A stretch of 64,000 nt of DNA, from contig SCPD01000021.1 of assembly GCA_005502925.1 (NCBI GenBank), positions 48,592 to 112,591 on the forward strand, in the 5' to 3' direction. Within the stretch, counting starts at the first letter, position 1. Every line of letters starts with the position of its first letter. The notes under the pieces are model-generated. The model saw only the letters and a program-made list of their open reading frames with translations, was not told the origin of the DNA and did not search any database. Below, one piece after another: positions 34,554 through 44,885 of this stretch. The stretch is from Rhizobiales bacterium Y(2018). GTDB taxonomy: Bacteria > Pseudomonadota > Alphaproteobacteria > Rhizobiales > Aestuariivirgaceae. The translations under genes and the position numbers were made by a program.

Positions 34554-34655
34554 CGTCATCCCGGCGAAAGCCGGGATCCCCTAAATTCACTCCAAACGAA
34601 TACCGGCACTCACGTTGCACCCATTCAATGGATCCCGGCTTTCGCCGGGATGACG
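34554..34655. repeat. Inverted repeat with 26-base arms
   Basis: The left arm at 34554-34579 (CGTCATCCCGGCGAAAGCCG, ending GGATCC) is the exact complement of the right arm at 34630-34655. Fifty unique bases lie between. The arms are also internally palindromic (CCCGGC-GAAA-GCCGGG). It fills the gap between the convergent antiporter and ferredoxin reductase genes. This sequence is dispersed widely in Rhizobiales. Confidence 0.9.
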
Positions 34656-34664
34656 GAAGGGGTG

Positions 34665-36041
<1,377 letters not shown>

Positions 36042-36110
36042 TTACGCGGGTGTCGGTGCGCGGCCTCTTTAAGGGATCAGAACGCCGAACACAAGAAATG
36101 GCCCCATGCA

Positions 36111-36494
36111 TCAAATGAAGAGCTTTTCCGCCTCTGCCGCAAAGGCGGCCATGGCCCGGTCGAGCTCGGCCAGAACACGCTTTTTGCGCTTCGCCTCCCC
36201 GGTCCAGCCGATATCTTCGATCTCTTCCGTAAGGGCCGCTATCCTGGGGGCGCCGATCGAACGGGCCGAGCCTTTGAGGCTGTGGGCGGCGAATTTCCAG
36301 TCGTCAGCCGAGGCGGCCTCGTCGAGCTGCGCCCGGACCGGGGCGAACTGGGCCAGGAACAGGCCGATCAGCTCGCGTTCCAGGACGTCGTCGCCCCCCG
36401 TATATTGGCTCAGATGCTCACGGTCGAAAATGGCGGGATCCGCTGCCCTCGCGTCGCTCTTCTGGTTCGCCTGGGCGACCCCTTTGGTTAACAT
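36111..36494 (-). CDS. Orphan HPt (histidine phosphotransfer) protein
   Basis: A 127-residue four-helix protein with the phosphotransfer motif around H71 (FAAHSLKGSARSIGA). There is no kinase or receiver domain, so it must accept phosphate from a hybrid kinase elsewhere. It is divergent from the giant GPR-like gene across 345 bases. ChpT, the partner of CckA, is a different and larger fold, so this is a separate relay protein. Confidence 0.85.
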   Translation of the reverse strand: MLTKGVAQANQKSDARAADPAIFDREHLSQYTGGDDVLERELIGLFLAQFAPVRAQLDEAASADDWKFAAHSLKGSARSIGAPRIAALTEEIEDIGWTGEAKRKKRVLAELDRAMAAFAAEAEKLFI

Positions 36495-36602
36495 TTTCTT
36501 ACCCTCGCCGTTTGAGATACCAAGCTTACTTCAGGCCACACTTCCGTAAAGAAGCCTGCCTAAGATTGAATTTTCCATTTTGATTCAAAGCGAACCATAA
36601 TT

Positions 36603-36617
36603 TTAACCAAAACTTTA
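36603..36617. promoter_or_regulatory. Possible CtrA box in the AT-rich region upstream of the GPR-like gene
   Basis: TTAA-CCAAAAC-TTTA fits TTAA-N7-TTAA with one mismatch. It sits in the AT-rich part of the 345-base gap 36495-36839. A TTGACA at 36628-36633 may be a -35 element, but I found no well-spaced -10. The rest of the gap, near the start codon, is GC-rich and shows no small ORF I trust. Confidence 0.35.
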
Positions 36618-36839
36618 TTTAGCCGCTTTGACAAGGTTAAGATGAGTTCAAGCGGGACTCCCGATGAGGTAATATAAGAAGTCTAAGCGGGCCGTCCGGC
36701 AAGTCCCGGATACGGTCCGCAATCCCCTGCGCGCGGATGGGCACTCGGCGCGCAGTCGGGACGGCCAACCGGGTGGGACTGGGGTCGGACGGAAATGTAA
36801 GTTCCGTCGACATAACAGGGAAGTTGTGCGGGTACAGGT

Positions 36840-39800
36840 ATGGTAAACAATCCGAGTGATACGCGCCGTTCGCAGCGGCGTCAGCAAGGCCGTGCGGGCG
36901 ACAATAATCGGCGTGACGCCGATGTGGGTGCCAGCCGGGAGGCGCCAATGCGCAGCCGCCCCGCCAATGAAAACGAGCCGGCTTCCGCGGCGATGACCGC
37001 GAGCCTGCGCCGCAGGCCCTCTTTCGCGCCTTTCTATGTGGCGTTCGTGCTGTCGCTCGCCTGGGTCTTCCTGTGGTTCTGGAGCTTCAGCCCGACCATT
37101 CTCGACAAGCCCAACCCCTTCACGCAGCAGGCCATGCCGCAGACCATGACCGCGCTGGCGATTCTGGGCCTGCCCCTGGCGATCGTCTGGACGCTCGCCT
37201 GGTTCGTCAGGCGGGCCCAGCACTTGCGCCATGTTTCTGAGGTATTGGTTCATACCTCCATGCGCCTCGTCCGGCCGCAGGACATCGCCTCCGACGGCCT
37301 GGCCTCCATCGCCCAGGCGGTACGCTCCGAAGTCGACATCCTGGTCGGCGGCGTCGAGCACGCGGTCACCCGCGCCTCCGAGCTCGAAGGCATCGTCCAC
37401 AAGGAAATCGCCGCGATCGAACGCGCCTTCGGCGGCAATGAAGAGCGTATCCGCACCCTCGTCGCCGGCCTCGAGAACCAGCGCGCCGCCTTGCAGCAGG
37501 CCGGCGTCGTGATCGGCACCGAGACCAATCCGGTCCTGGCGCGCCTCGAAACCAACACCCAGAATCTCGATTCGATCATCTCCAACGCCCAGTCGACCCT
37601 CTCCCATCTCGAGCATGGGTTGAAGTCGACGACGGTCGAGCTTGCCCGCACCATCGACGAGGTCGCCTCGCGCGCCTCCGTCGCCGGCTCCGAGATCTCC
37701 GGCCAGGCCGCCAATATGGAGCGCTCCTCCTCGATCTTCGTCACCGAGCTGCGCAAATTCTCCGAGCATCTGACCGAGCAGATCGGCATCCTCGCCAATG
37801 CGACGGGCTCGCTCAACGCGGAATCGAGCAATTTCGGCATGCGCATCCAGGGCATGGAGTCGAATGTCGTCGATCTGCTGCGCTCCAGCATCGGCGAGCT
37901 CACCAATATCAACGGCCAGATCGCCCATACGATCGACCAGGCGACCGCCTCGTCGAGCGATCAGATCCGCACCGCCGGCACGCAGCTCACCGAGCTTCTC
38001 CAGTCGGCCAGTGGCAATATCGTATATCATCTCAAGGCCACCTCGCAGGAAGTCGCCGAGCAGATCGAGAAGTCCGGCCTCTCCGTCTCGCAGCAGATCG
38101 AAACGAGCCGCGCCGGCATGACCGACGGCCTCGAGGGCGTCGTCAAGAATTACGTCGATCAGGTCGACCAGGCCCGCACCGGCCTTACCACCTTCGTCGA
38201 ACAGGCGAGCGAGCAGATCGCCGGCCGGGTCGAGGACTCGACCAGCCGCCTCTTCGCCAAGCTCGATGAGGCGTCGCGCTCCATCCATATCGGCATCGAG
38301 GAGAACGGCAACACACTTGTCGGCCGCCTGACGCAGTCGACCGAGGCCGCCTCCACTGCCATCACCCTGTCGAGCAACAAGCTCGTCAATCTGGTCGAGA
38401 CCAGCCGCGCCGGCATGACCAACGGCCTCGAAGGCATCATCAAGAACTATGTCGAGCAGGTCGAGAATGCCCGCTCGAGCCTCGCCGCCTATGTCGAGCA
38501 GGCCGGCGGCGAGATCGCCGCCCGCGTCGACGATTCGACCGGCCGTCTCTTCACCAAGCTCGACGACGCCTCGCGTGCCATCCATGTCGGCATCGAGGAC
38601 AACAGCAACGTCATGGTCGAGCGCCTCAACAGCTCGACCAATGCCGCCGCCGCCGCCATCAGCGCGGCGAGCGCCAAGCTCGTCGCCCTCGTCGAAACCA
38701 GCCGCGCCGGCATGACCGACGGCTTCGAAGGCATCATCAAGAACTATATCGACCAGGTCGAGAACGCCCGCACCGGGCTTGCCGCCTATGTCGAGCAGGC
38801 CGGCGGCGAGATCGCCGCCCGCGTCGACGATTCGACCGGCCGCCTGTTCACCAAGCTCGACGACGCCTCGCGTGCCATCCATGTCGGCATCGAGGACAAC
38901 AGCAACGTCATGGTCGAGCGCCTCAACACCTCGACCAGCGCCGCCGCCGCCGCCATCAGCGCGGCGAGCGCCAAGCTCGTCGCCCTCGTCGAAACCAGCC
39001 GCGCCGGCATGACCGACGGCCTCGAAAGCATCATCAAGAACTATATCGACCAGGTGGAGCGCGCCCGTACCGGCCTCGCCACCTATGTCGACGAAGCGGG
39101 CGGCGAGATCGCCAACCGCGTCGACGATTCGACCACCCGCCTCTTCGCCAAGCTCGACGACGCCGCGCGCGTCATCCATGTCGGCATCGAGGAAAATGGC
39201 AACGCCCTCTTCGAGAGGCTCGTCGCCTCGAACGGCGCTTCGACCGAAGCCATCGGCGAGATCGTCACCCGTCTCGACGATCAGACCGGCCGCCTCTTCG
39301 CCAAGCTCGACGACGCCTCGCGCGCCATCAATGTCGGCCTTGAGGAGAACGGCAATGCCCTCGTCGCGCGCCTTGCCGCGTCGAGCGGCGCCACCACCGA
39401 GGCCGTGGCTGAGATCGTCTCCCGTCTCGACGACCAGACCGGCCGCCTCTTCACCAAGCTCGACGATGCCTCGCGCGCCATCAATGTCGGCATCGAGGAC
39501 AACGGCAACGCTCTCGTTGCGCGCCTTGCCGCGTCGAGCGGCGCCACCACCGAAGCCATGGGCGAGATCATCACCCGTCTCGACGACCAGACCGGCCGCC
39601 TCTTCACCAAGCTCGACGACGCTGCGCGCGCCATTCAGGTCGGCATCGAAGAGAATGGCAATGTCATGGTCGAGCGCCTCAACACCTCGACCTCGGCTGC
39701 CGCCGAAGCCATCGGCCTGTCCAGCGCCCAGCTGGTCAAGCTGGTCGAGACCAGCCGCGCCGGCATGACCGACGGCCTCGAAAGCATCATCAAGAACTAT

Positions 39801-42800
39801 GTCGATCAGGTCGAGCGCGCCCGCACCGGGCTCGCCGCCTATGTCGACGAGGCGGGCGGCGAGATCGCCAACCGCGTCGACGACTCGACCGGCCGCCTCT
39901 TCTCCAAGCTCGACGATGCCACGCGCGCCATCCATGTCGGCATCGAGGAAAACGGCAACGCCCTCGTCGAGCGCCTGGCCGCTTCGGCCGGCGCCTCCAC
40001 CGAGGCCATCGGCGAGATCGTCACGCGTCTCGACGACCAGACCGGCCGTCTCTTCGCCAAGCTCGACGAGGCCTCGCGCGCCATCCATGTCGGCATCGAG
40101 GAAAACGGCAATGTCATGGTCGAGCGCCTCAATGCCTCGACCAGCGCCGCCGCCGAGGCCATCGGCCTGTCCAGCGCTCAGCTGATCAAGCTGGTGGAGA
40201 CGAGCCGCGCCGGCATGACCGACGGACTCGAAAGCATCATCAAGAGCTATGTCGATCAGGTCGAGCGCGCCCGCACCGGCCTCACCGCCTATGTCGACGA
40301 GGCCGGCAGCGAGATCGCCAACCGGGTGGACGACTCGACCGCCCGCCTATTCTCGAAGCTCGACGACGCCGCGCGCTCCATCCATATCGGCATCGAGGAG
40401 AACAGCAACTCGATGGTGGAGCGCCTCGCCGCATCCACCGATCTCGCCGCCTCGACGATTTCGACGTCGAGCGCCAAGCTCCTCGGCGCCATCGACACCA
40501 GCCGGTCAGGCCTTGCGCAAGGCCTCGACATGGCGCTCAGGGAGTATGTCGATCACGTCGAGCGCACCCGCCTCGGCCTGACCGAGGGTATCGATACGTC
40601 GCTCAAGAACTACGTCGATCATGTCGACCGCACCCATTCCGGCATGACCGAGAGCCTCGAAAACTCTCTCAAGGGCTACATCGACCATGTCGAGCGCACC
40701 CGCACCGGCCTCACCAGCCTGGTCGACGATGCCGGCATGCATCTCGCCGGTCGCCTCGACGACTCGACCAGCCGCCTCTTCGCCAAGCTCGACGAGACCG
40801 CGCAGACGATCCATGTCGGCATCGAGGAGAACAGCCACGCGATGGTCGAGCGTCTCAACGCCTCGACCGATCTCGCCGCTTCGACGATCGCCGCGGCGAG
40901 CGACAAGCTCATCAACCGGGTCGACGAGACCTCGGGGCGCGTCGTCGGCCATCTCAACGTGTCGAGCTCGCAGCTCGTCTCCAGCATGGATCAGGCGGCC
41001 GCCAGCATCTTGAACCAGCTCAACGTGGCGGGCACCGAGATCACCGGCAAGGTGGAGGACACCACCACCCGCTTCTTCAACGTGCTGGGCGATCAGACCT
41101 CCCTCGTCACCTCCAAGCTCGATGAATCCGCCACCCGGCTCGCCAGCGTCATCGGCGACAGCTCGCAGCAGATGGAGACCCGCATCGAGGAAGCGGCCGA
41201 ACGCCTCTTCGGCCATATGGGCGCCACCGCGACGGCGATCACCGGCAAGATCGACGAGACGACCAACGGCGTTTATGCGCGCTTGCGCGACACCGCCACC
41301 GGCATCACCACCGATTTGCAGTCGACGGGCTCCGCGGTCACCGACCTCGTCGCCTCGACCGGCCAGGCGATCACCTCGCATATCCGCGAGACCTCCGACA
41401 TCGTCACGCGGCAGATGCAGGACTCCGGCATCGCCGTGTCGCAGAACATCGAGGGCGTCGGCGGCATCGTCACCGAAAAGCTCATCGGCGTGTCGGGCGA
41501 CTTCGTCCAGAACGTGGCGCGTGCCCGCGACGACGTCTTCAACCTGCTCGAAAACGCCTCCTCGCAGATGACCGGCAGGCTCGAAGAGACCACCCATCAG
41601 CTGTTCGGCCGGCTGGAGCGCTCCTCGGGCGACCTCACCTCGCAGCTCGAGCAGACCACCCAGCAGCTGTTCGGCCGTCTCGAGAACACCTCGGGCCAGC
41701 TCACCACGCAGCTCGAGGAGACGACCAACCGCATCACCGACCATATCAGCGGCACCGCCACCCTCGTCACCTCGAGCGTCGGCCGCGTCGCCGGCGACCT
41801 CGCCAAGGACCTGCGCGATACCTCGACGCTGCTCACCTCGCAGCTCGACGAGACCTCGGGCCGCCTGACCTCGACGCTCGAAAGCACCGCGGCGCAGCTC
41901 TTCTCGCAGTTGAACCGCACCTCGGACGATCTCGGATCGCAGCTTTCCGAGACTTCCGAGCGCCTGACGACGCAGCTCGAGAGCACCTCGGCGCAGCTCT
42001 TCTCGCAGCTCGACACGGCTTCCGGCCGTATCGGCGGCCAGCTGAGCCTGACCTCGGGCCAGATGACGCAACAGCTCGAGGAAACCTCGTCCCGCATCTT
42101 CGATCAGCTCGACACGACCCGCAACGCGATGACCGAGCGCCTCGAATCAACGGCCTCCGACGTCGCCGAGCGCCTCGACAACGCCGGCAACAAGATGTTC
42201 TCGCGCATCGACCACACCGTGCGCGACCTGGGCGAACGCTTCGACGTGGCCACCGATCTTCTCGACAAGATCACCACCGATGTCTCGGGCCGCATGGAAG
42301 GCGCCAGCCTCTCCTTCGCCCAGACGCTCGACAGCGCCAGCACCAACATCATCACCAACCTGGGCAAGGCGTCGGACGCCTTCTCGGAAAGCCTCGGCCA
42401 GACGACGCTGCAGGTCTCCGGCCAGTTCGAGCAGCAGACCGGCCTCCTCGCCGATCACATCGACCGGGCCGCCCGCGACTTCGAGCGCAGCTCGCAAGGC
42501 TCGACGAAGAAGCTCGAGGAAGCCGGCGGCAAGTTCTCCAAGCATCTGGAGACGGCCAACTCCTTCCTTGCCAACCAGCTCTCCACGACCGCGGCCAACA
42601 TCGACGAGCGCCTGGAAGGCATCAGCCTGCAGCTCACCGGCAAGCTCGAGGGCGCCGGCAGCCGCATCTCCGAGCGTCTCGAAGACGTGTCGGGCGTGGT
42701 GCAGAAGTCGCTCGACAAGTTCAATCTCGACATGGAGCGCATGCTCTCCAGCCGCGAGGATACTTTGGGCGGCCTCGTCGACGCGCTGGGCAAACGGGCC

Positions 42801-43325
42801 CAGGATGTCGATCAGATGATGCGCGGTTTTCTGGGCCACATCGAGGAATCGCTGGGTTCGGCCGAGCGGCGTTCCCTCGAGGTCGGCAAGTTCATCTCCG
42901 AGAACACCACCCAGGTCGCCTCCAACCTGGAGAAGGAGATCCGCAAGCTCGAATCCTCCTCCGACACGCAGATATCCAATGCCGCCCGCGTCATGCGCGA
43001 GCAGCATGAGCGTGCCGTCGGCGCCATGAACCAGATGATGGCCGAGACCGCCACGGGCTTCCAGCAGACGGCGCAGGAGATGCGCGTCACCGCCCAGCAG
43101 GTGGTCAAGGACATCGAAAATGCCCGCAACGAGCTGAAGCGCGCCATCTTCGACCTCCCCGACGAGACGCGCGCCAATGCCGACGCCATGCGCCGCGTGG
43201 TGGCCGATCAGATCTCGGCGCTCAACGCCCTCGCCGATGTGGTGAAGAAGCAGTCGACTGCCCTCGATCTCTCGGGCCCCGGCATTTACATGCCGACCGG
43301 ACGAGGGTCCGGCGTGGGAAAATAG
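36840..43325 (+). CDS. Giant coiled-coil polar growth protein, GPR/RgsE-like
   Basis: A 2161-residue protein with two membrane helices near the N-terminus (about 64-84 and 102-124) and then almost pure alpha-helix to the end. From about residue 420 to 1230 it has tandem repeats of 99 residues (297 bases; for example starts near 38101, 38398, 38695 and 38992) mixed with 51-residue units that open RLDDQTGRLFxKLDDAxRAI. The later part has shorter Thr/Gln/Leu-rich periods (TSGQLTTQLEETT). Size, topology and apolipoprotein-like repeats match the GROWTH POLE RING protein of Agrobacterium and RgsE of Sinorhizobium, which organise unipolar growth. It has no Asp-box or enzyme motif. Orthology is inferred, not tested. 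Confidence 0.82.
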   Translation: MVNNPSDTRRSQRRQQGRAGDNNRRDADVGASREAPMRSRPANENEPASAAMTASLRRRPSFAPFYVAFVLSLAWVFLWFWSFSPTILDKPNPFTQQAMPQTMTALAILGLPLAIVWTLAWFVRRAQHLRHVSEVLVHTSMRLVRPQDIASDGLASIAQAVRSEVDILVGGVEHAVTRASELEGIVHKEIAAIERAFGGNEERIRTLVAGLENQRAALQQAGVVIGTETNPVLARLETNTQNLDSIISNAQSTLSHLEHGLKSTTVELARTIDEVASRASVAGSEISGQAANMERSSSIFVTELRKFSEHLTEQIGILANATGSLNAESSNFGMRIQGMESNVVDLLRSSIGELTNINGQIAHTIDQATASSSDQIRTAGTQLTELLQSASGNIVYHLKATSQEVAEQIEKSGLSVSQQIETSRAGMTDGLEGVVKNYVDQVDQARTGLTTFVEQASEQIAGRVEDSTSRLFAKLDEASRSIHIGIEENGNTLVGRLTQSTEAASTAITLSSNKLVNLVETSRAGMTNGLEGIIKNYVEQVENARSSLAAYVEQAGGEIAARVDDSTGRLFTKLDDASRAIHVGIEDNSNVMVERLNSSTNAAAAAISAASAKLVALVETSRAGMTDGFEGIIKNYIDQVENARTGLAAYVEQAGGEIAARVDDSTGRLFTKLDDASRAIHVGIEDNSNVMVERLNTSTSAAAAAISAASAKLVALVETSRAGMTDGLESIIKNYIDQVERARTGLATYVDEAGGEIANRVDDSTTRLFAKLDDAARVIHVGIEENGNALFERLVASNGASTEAIGEIVTRLDDQTGRLFAKLDDASRAINVGLEENGNALVARLAASSGATTEAVAEIVSRLDDQTGRLFTKLDDASRAINVGIEDNGNALVARLAASSGATTEAMGEIITRLDDQTGRLFTKLDDAARAIQVGIEENGNVMVERLNTSTSAAAEAIGLSSAQLVKLVETSRAGMTDGLESIIKNYVDQVERARTGLAAYVDEAGGEIANRVDDSTGRLFSKLDDATRAIHVGIEENGNALVERLAASAGASTEAIGEIVTRLDDQTGRLFAKLDEASRAIHVGIEENGNVMVERLNASTSAAAEAIGLSSAQLIKLVETSRAGMTDGLESIIKSYVDQVERARTGLTAYVDEAGSEIANRVDDSTARLFSKLDDAARSIHIGIEENSNSMVERLAASTDLAASTISTSSAKLLGAIDTSRSGLAQGLDMALREYVDHVERTRLGLTEGIDTSLKNYVDHVDRTHSGMTESLENSLKGYIDHVERTRTGLTSLVDDAGMHLAGRLDDSTSRLFAKLDETAQTIHVGIEENSHAMVERLNASTDLAASTIAAASDKLINRVDETSGRVVGHLNVSSSQLVSSMDQAAASILNQLNVAGTEITGKVEDTTTRFFNVLGDQTSLVTSKLDESATRLASVIGDSSQQMETRIEEAAERLFGHMGATATAITGKIDETTNGVYARLRDTATGITTDLQSTGSAVTDLVASTGQAITSHIRETSDIVTRQMQDSGIAVSQNIEGVGGIVTEKLIGVSGDFVQNVARARDDVFNLLENASSQMTGRLEETTHQLFGRLERSSGDLTSQLEQTTQQLFGRLENTSGQLTTQLEETTNRITDHISGTATLVTSSVGRVAGDLAKDLRDTSTLLTSQLDETSGRLTSTLESTAAQLFSQLNRTSDDLGSQLSETSERLTTQLESTSAQLFSQLDTASGRIGGQLSLTSGQMTQQLEETSSRIFDQLDTTRNAMTERLESTASDVAERLDNAGNKMFSRIDHTVRDLGERFDVATDLLDKITTDVSGRMEGASLSFAQTLDSASTNIITNLGKASDAFSESLGQTTLQVSGQFEQQTGLLADHIDRAARDFERSSQGSTKKLEEAGGKFSKHLETANSFLANQLSTTAANIDERLEGISLQLTGKLEGAGSRISERLEDVSGVVQKSLDKFNLDMERMLSSREDTLGGLVDALGKRAQDVDQMMRGFLGHIEESLGSAERRSLEVGKFISENTTQVASNLEKEIRKLESSSDTQISNAARVMREQHERAVGAMNQMMAETATGFQQTAQEMRVTAQQVVKDIENARNELKRAIFDLPDETRANADAMRRVVADQISALNALADVVKKQSTALDLSGPGIYMPTGRGSGVGK
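37980..40530 (+). repeat. In-gene tandem repeats of 297 and 153 bases
   Basis: A phrase coding ETSRAGMTDGLE recurs at about 38101, 38398, 38695, 38992, 39748 and 40198. The first four are 297 bases apart. The next two gaps are 756 (297 + 3 x 153) and 450 (297 + 153). The array is therefore built from 297-base units with 153-base units added, all in frame and highly similar. Confidence 0.85.
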
Positions 43326-43411
43326 CAGGCGCCGGGTCTGACGCTCCCCCGCGGACCTCCGGCGCCCAGAAAAGAGAGACTACGCGGAGCACAGACGAGC
43401 CCCCGGCCCAA

Positions 43412-43861
43412 TTGCGGGGCCGCGTCGAGGACGAACCGAAGCCGGCCAATGGCACCGAGCGCAAGGCCAAGTCGCCGCAGCTCTCGCGCGCCCTGGGCCG
43501 CGAGGCCGAGACGCTGGTCCACAAGCTCCACGCCGCCGCCCGCGACATCGTCGAGGCGATCGACACCGAGCTGCCGCGTGATCTGGAGAAGCGTTTTTCG
43601 GCGGGTGCCGAGGACGTCTACACCCAGAATCTCATCGAGGATCGCGGCCGGCGCCTGCCCAAGCTCATCGAGCGGCGCTACCGGGAAGAGCGGCTGGTGC
43701 GCGGCCGGGTCGACGCCTATCTGCGGCTGTTCGAGCGCCTGCTCGACGCCCTTGCGGAAACCCCGCAGGGCGACAATCTGGTCGATGCCTCTCTTGCATC
43801 GGAATCGGGAAAGCTCTACCTGCTGCTCGCACAGGCCTCAGGGCGCATCAGCCCGCAATAA
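43412..43861 (+). CDS. Conserved small protein following the GPR-like gene, unknown function
   Basis: A 149-residue basic helical protein. The start is unclear: TTG 43412 is the first usable start codon in frame after the GPR-like stop, and no good ribosome site is present. The body (AAARDIVEAIDTELPRDLEK, then RRLPKLIERRYREERLVRGR) reads as a real protein with no membrane span. The gene lies 86 bases downstream of the GPR-like gene and 13 bases upstream of dgcN. I do not recognise a family. Confidence 0.65.
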   Translation: MRGRVEDEPKPANGTERKAKSPQLSRALGREAETLVHKLHAAARDIVEAIDTELPRDLEKRFSAGAEDVYTQNLIEDRGRRLPKLIERRYREERLVRGRVDAYLRLFERLLDALAETPQGDNLVDASLASESGKLYLLLAQASGRISPQ

Positions 43862-43874
43862 CAGGTAGCGACAG

Positions 43875-44885
43875 ATGGATATTGCCAAGCCCTATCTCCT
43901 TTTCCTGGGAGATGTGAAAGACCAGCTTGCGGCCAAGACCGCGCAAGGCGTCGTCGACTGGCGTCCGGACTGGTGCGTCGGCCAGATGCGCCTCGAAGGC
44001 TGCAAGGCCGATTGCGGGCTGAAGGACGTGACGATCGCGGAAGCCGCCGCCAAAGGCGCCAAGACCATGGTAGTCGGCGTTGCCAATGCCGGCGGCGTCC
44101 TGCCCGATCACTGGGTGGCCCGCATCGTCGAGGCGCTCGACCAGGGCCTCGATGTGGCGACCGGCCTGCATAAGCGCTTAGGCACCATACCGGAGATTGC
44201 AGAGGCCGCCAAACGCAACGGCCGCAAGCTCCATGACGTCCGTTACACCGACATGACCTTCGCCACCGGCAAGGGCACCAAGCGGCCGGGCCTGCGCCTT
44301 CTCGCGGTCGGCACCGATTGCTCGGTCGGCAAGAAATACACGACGCTGGCCCTCGACAAGGAAATGCGTGCCCGCGGCATGAAGTCGGATTTCCGCGCCA
44401 CCGGCCAGACCGGCGTCCTGATCTCGGGCCGCGGCATCGCGCTCGACGCCGTCATCGCCGATTTCATCGCCGGGGCGGCCGAATGGCTGAGCCCCGCCAA
44501 TGATGCGGACCATTGGGACGTCGTCGAGGGCCAGGGCTCGCTGTTCCACCCCTCCTTCGCCGGCGTGACGCTGGGCCTCCTCCATGGCGCCCAGCCCGAC
44601 GCCTTCGTCGTCTGCCATGAGCCGACCCGCACCAAGATGCGCGGCGTCGAGCACGCCTTGCCGTCGATCGCCGATGTGATCGAGCGCACCATCGTCGAGG
44701 GCCGCCTCACCAATCCCAAGATCGCCTGCGTCGGCATCGCCATCAATACCGAGCATCTCGCCGAGAAGGAGGCGCTCGCTCTCCTCGAGCGCACGGGCAA
44801 GGAGCACGGCCTGCCCTGCGTCGACCCGATCCGCACCGGTACCGGTCCGATCGTCGACCTCCTGCAGAAGCGCTATCACGCCTGA
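43875..44885 (+). CDS. dgcN: D-glutamate N-acetyltransferase DgcN (DUF1611)
   Basis: A 336-residue DUF1611 protein. It has a P-loop-like GTDCSVGKKYTTLAL near residues 146-160 and the conserved DVVEGQGSLFHPSFAGVTLG. DUF1611 proteins beside an enolase-type racemase form the DgcN-DgcA pair: DgcN acetylates D-glutamate and DgcA converts N-acetyl-D-glutamate to the L form. The dgcA-like gene follows here with a one-base overlap (TGATG), which supports the assignment. Confidence 0.85.
   Translation: MDIAKPYLLFLGDVKDQLAAKTAQGVVDWRPDWCVGQMRLEGCKADCGLKDVTIAEAAAKGAKTMVVGVANAGGVLPDHWVARIVEALDQGLDVATGLHKRLGTIPEIAEAAKRNGRKLHDVRYTDMTFATGKGTKRPGLRLLAVGTDCSVGKKYTTLALDKEMRARGMKSDFRATGQTGVLISGRGIALDAVIADFIAGAAEWLSPANDADHWDVVEGQGSLFHPSFAGVTLGLLHGAQPDAFVVCHEPTRTKMRGVEHALPSIADVIERTIVEGRLTNPKIACVGIAINTEHLAEKEALALLERTGKEHGLPCVDPIRTGTGPIVDLLQKRYHA

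Noticed and set aside
32761..34620. A 619-codon frame antisense to the KefB-type antiporter
   Set aside because: Highly charged Asp/Glu/His text typical of the complement of membrane codons. The plus strand is an intact antiporter.
34554..34655. Insertion sequence remnant because of 26-base inverted ends
   Set aside because: Only 50 bases lie between the arms and no target duplication or coding trace is seen. It fits a dispersed palindromic repeat between convergent genes.
36648..40088. A 1146-codon open frame on the minus strand
   Set aside because: It is the mirror of the repeats in the GPR-like gene. The biased codons of that gene keep the opposite strand free of stops. It has no ribosome site and only Asp/Val/Gly-rich low-complexity text.
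38101..40530. CRISPR-like array because of regular 297-base spacing
   Set aside because: The repeats are long, coding, in frame and continuous, with no short repeat/unique spacer pattern and no cas gene.
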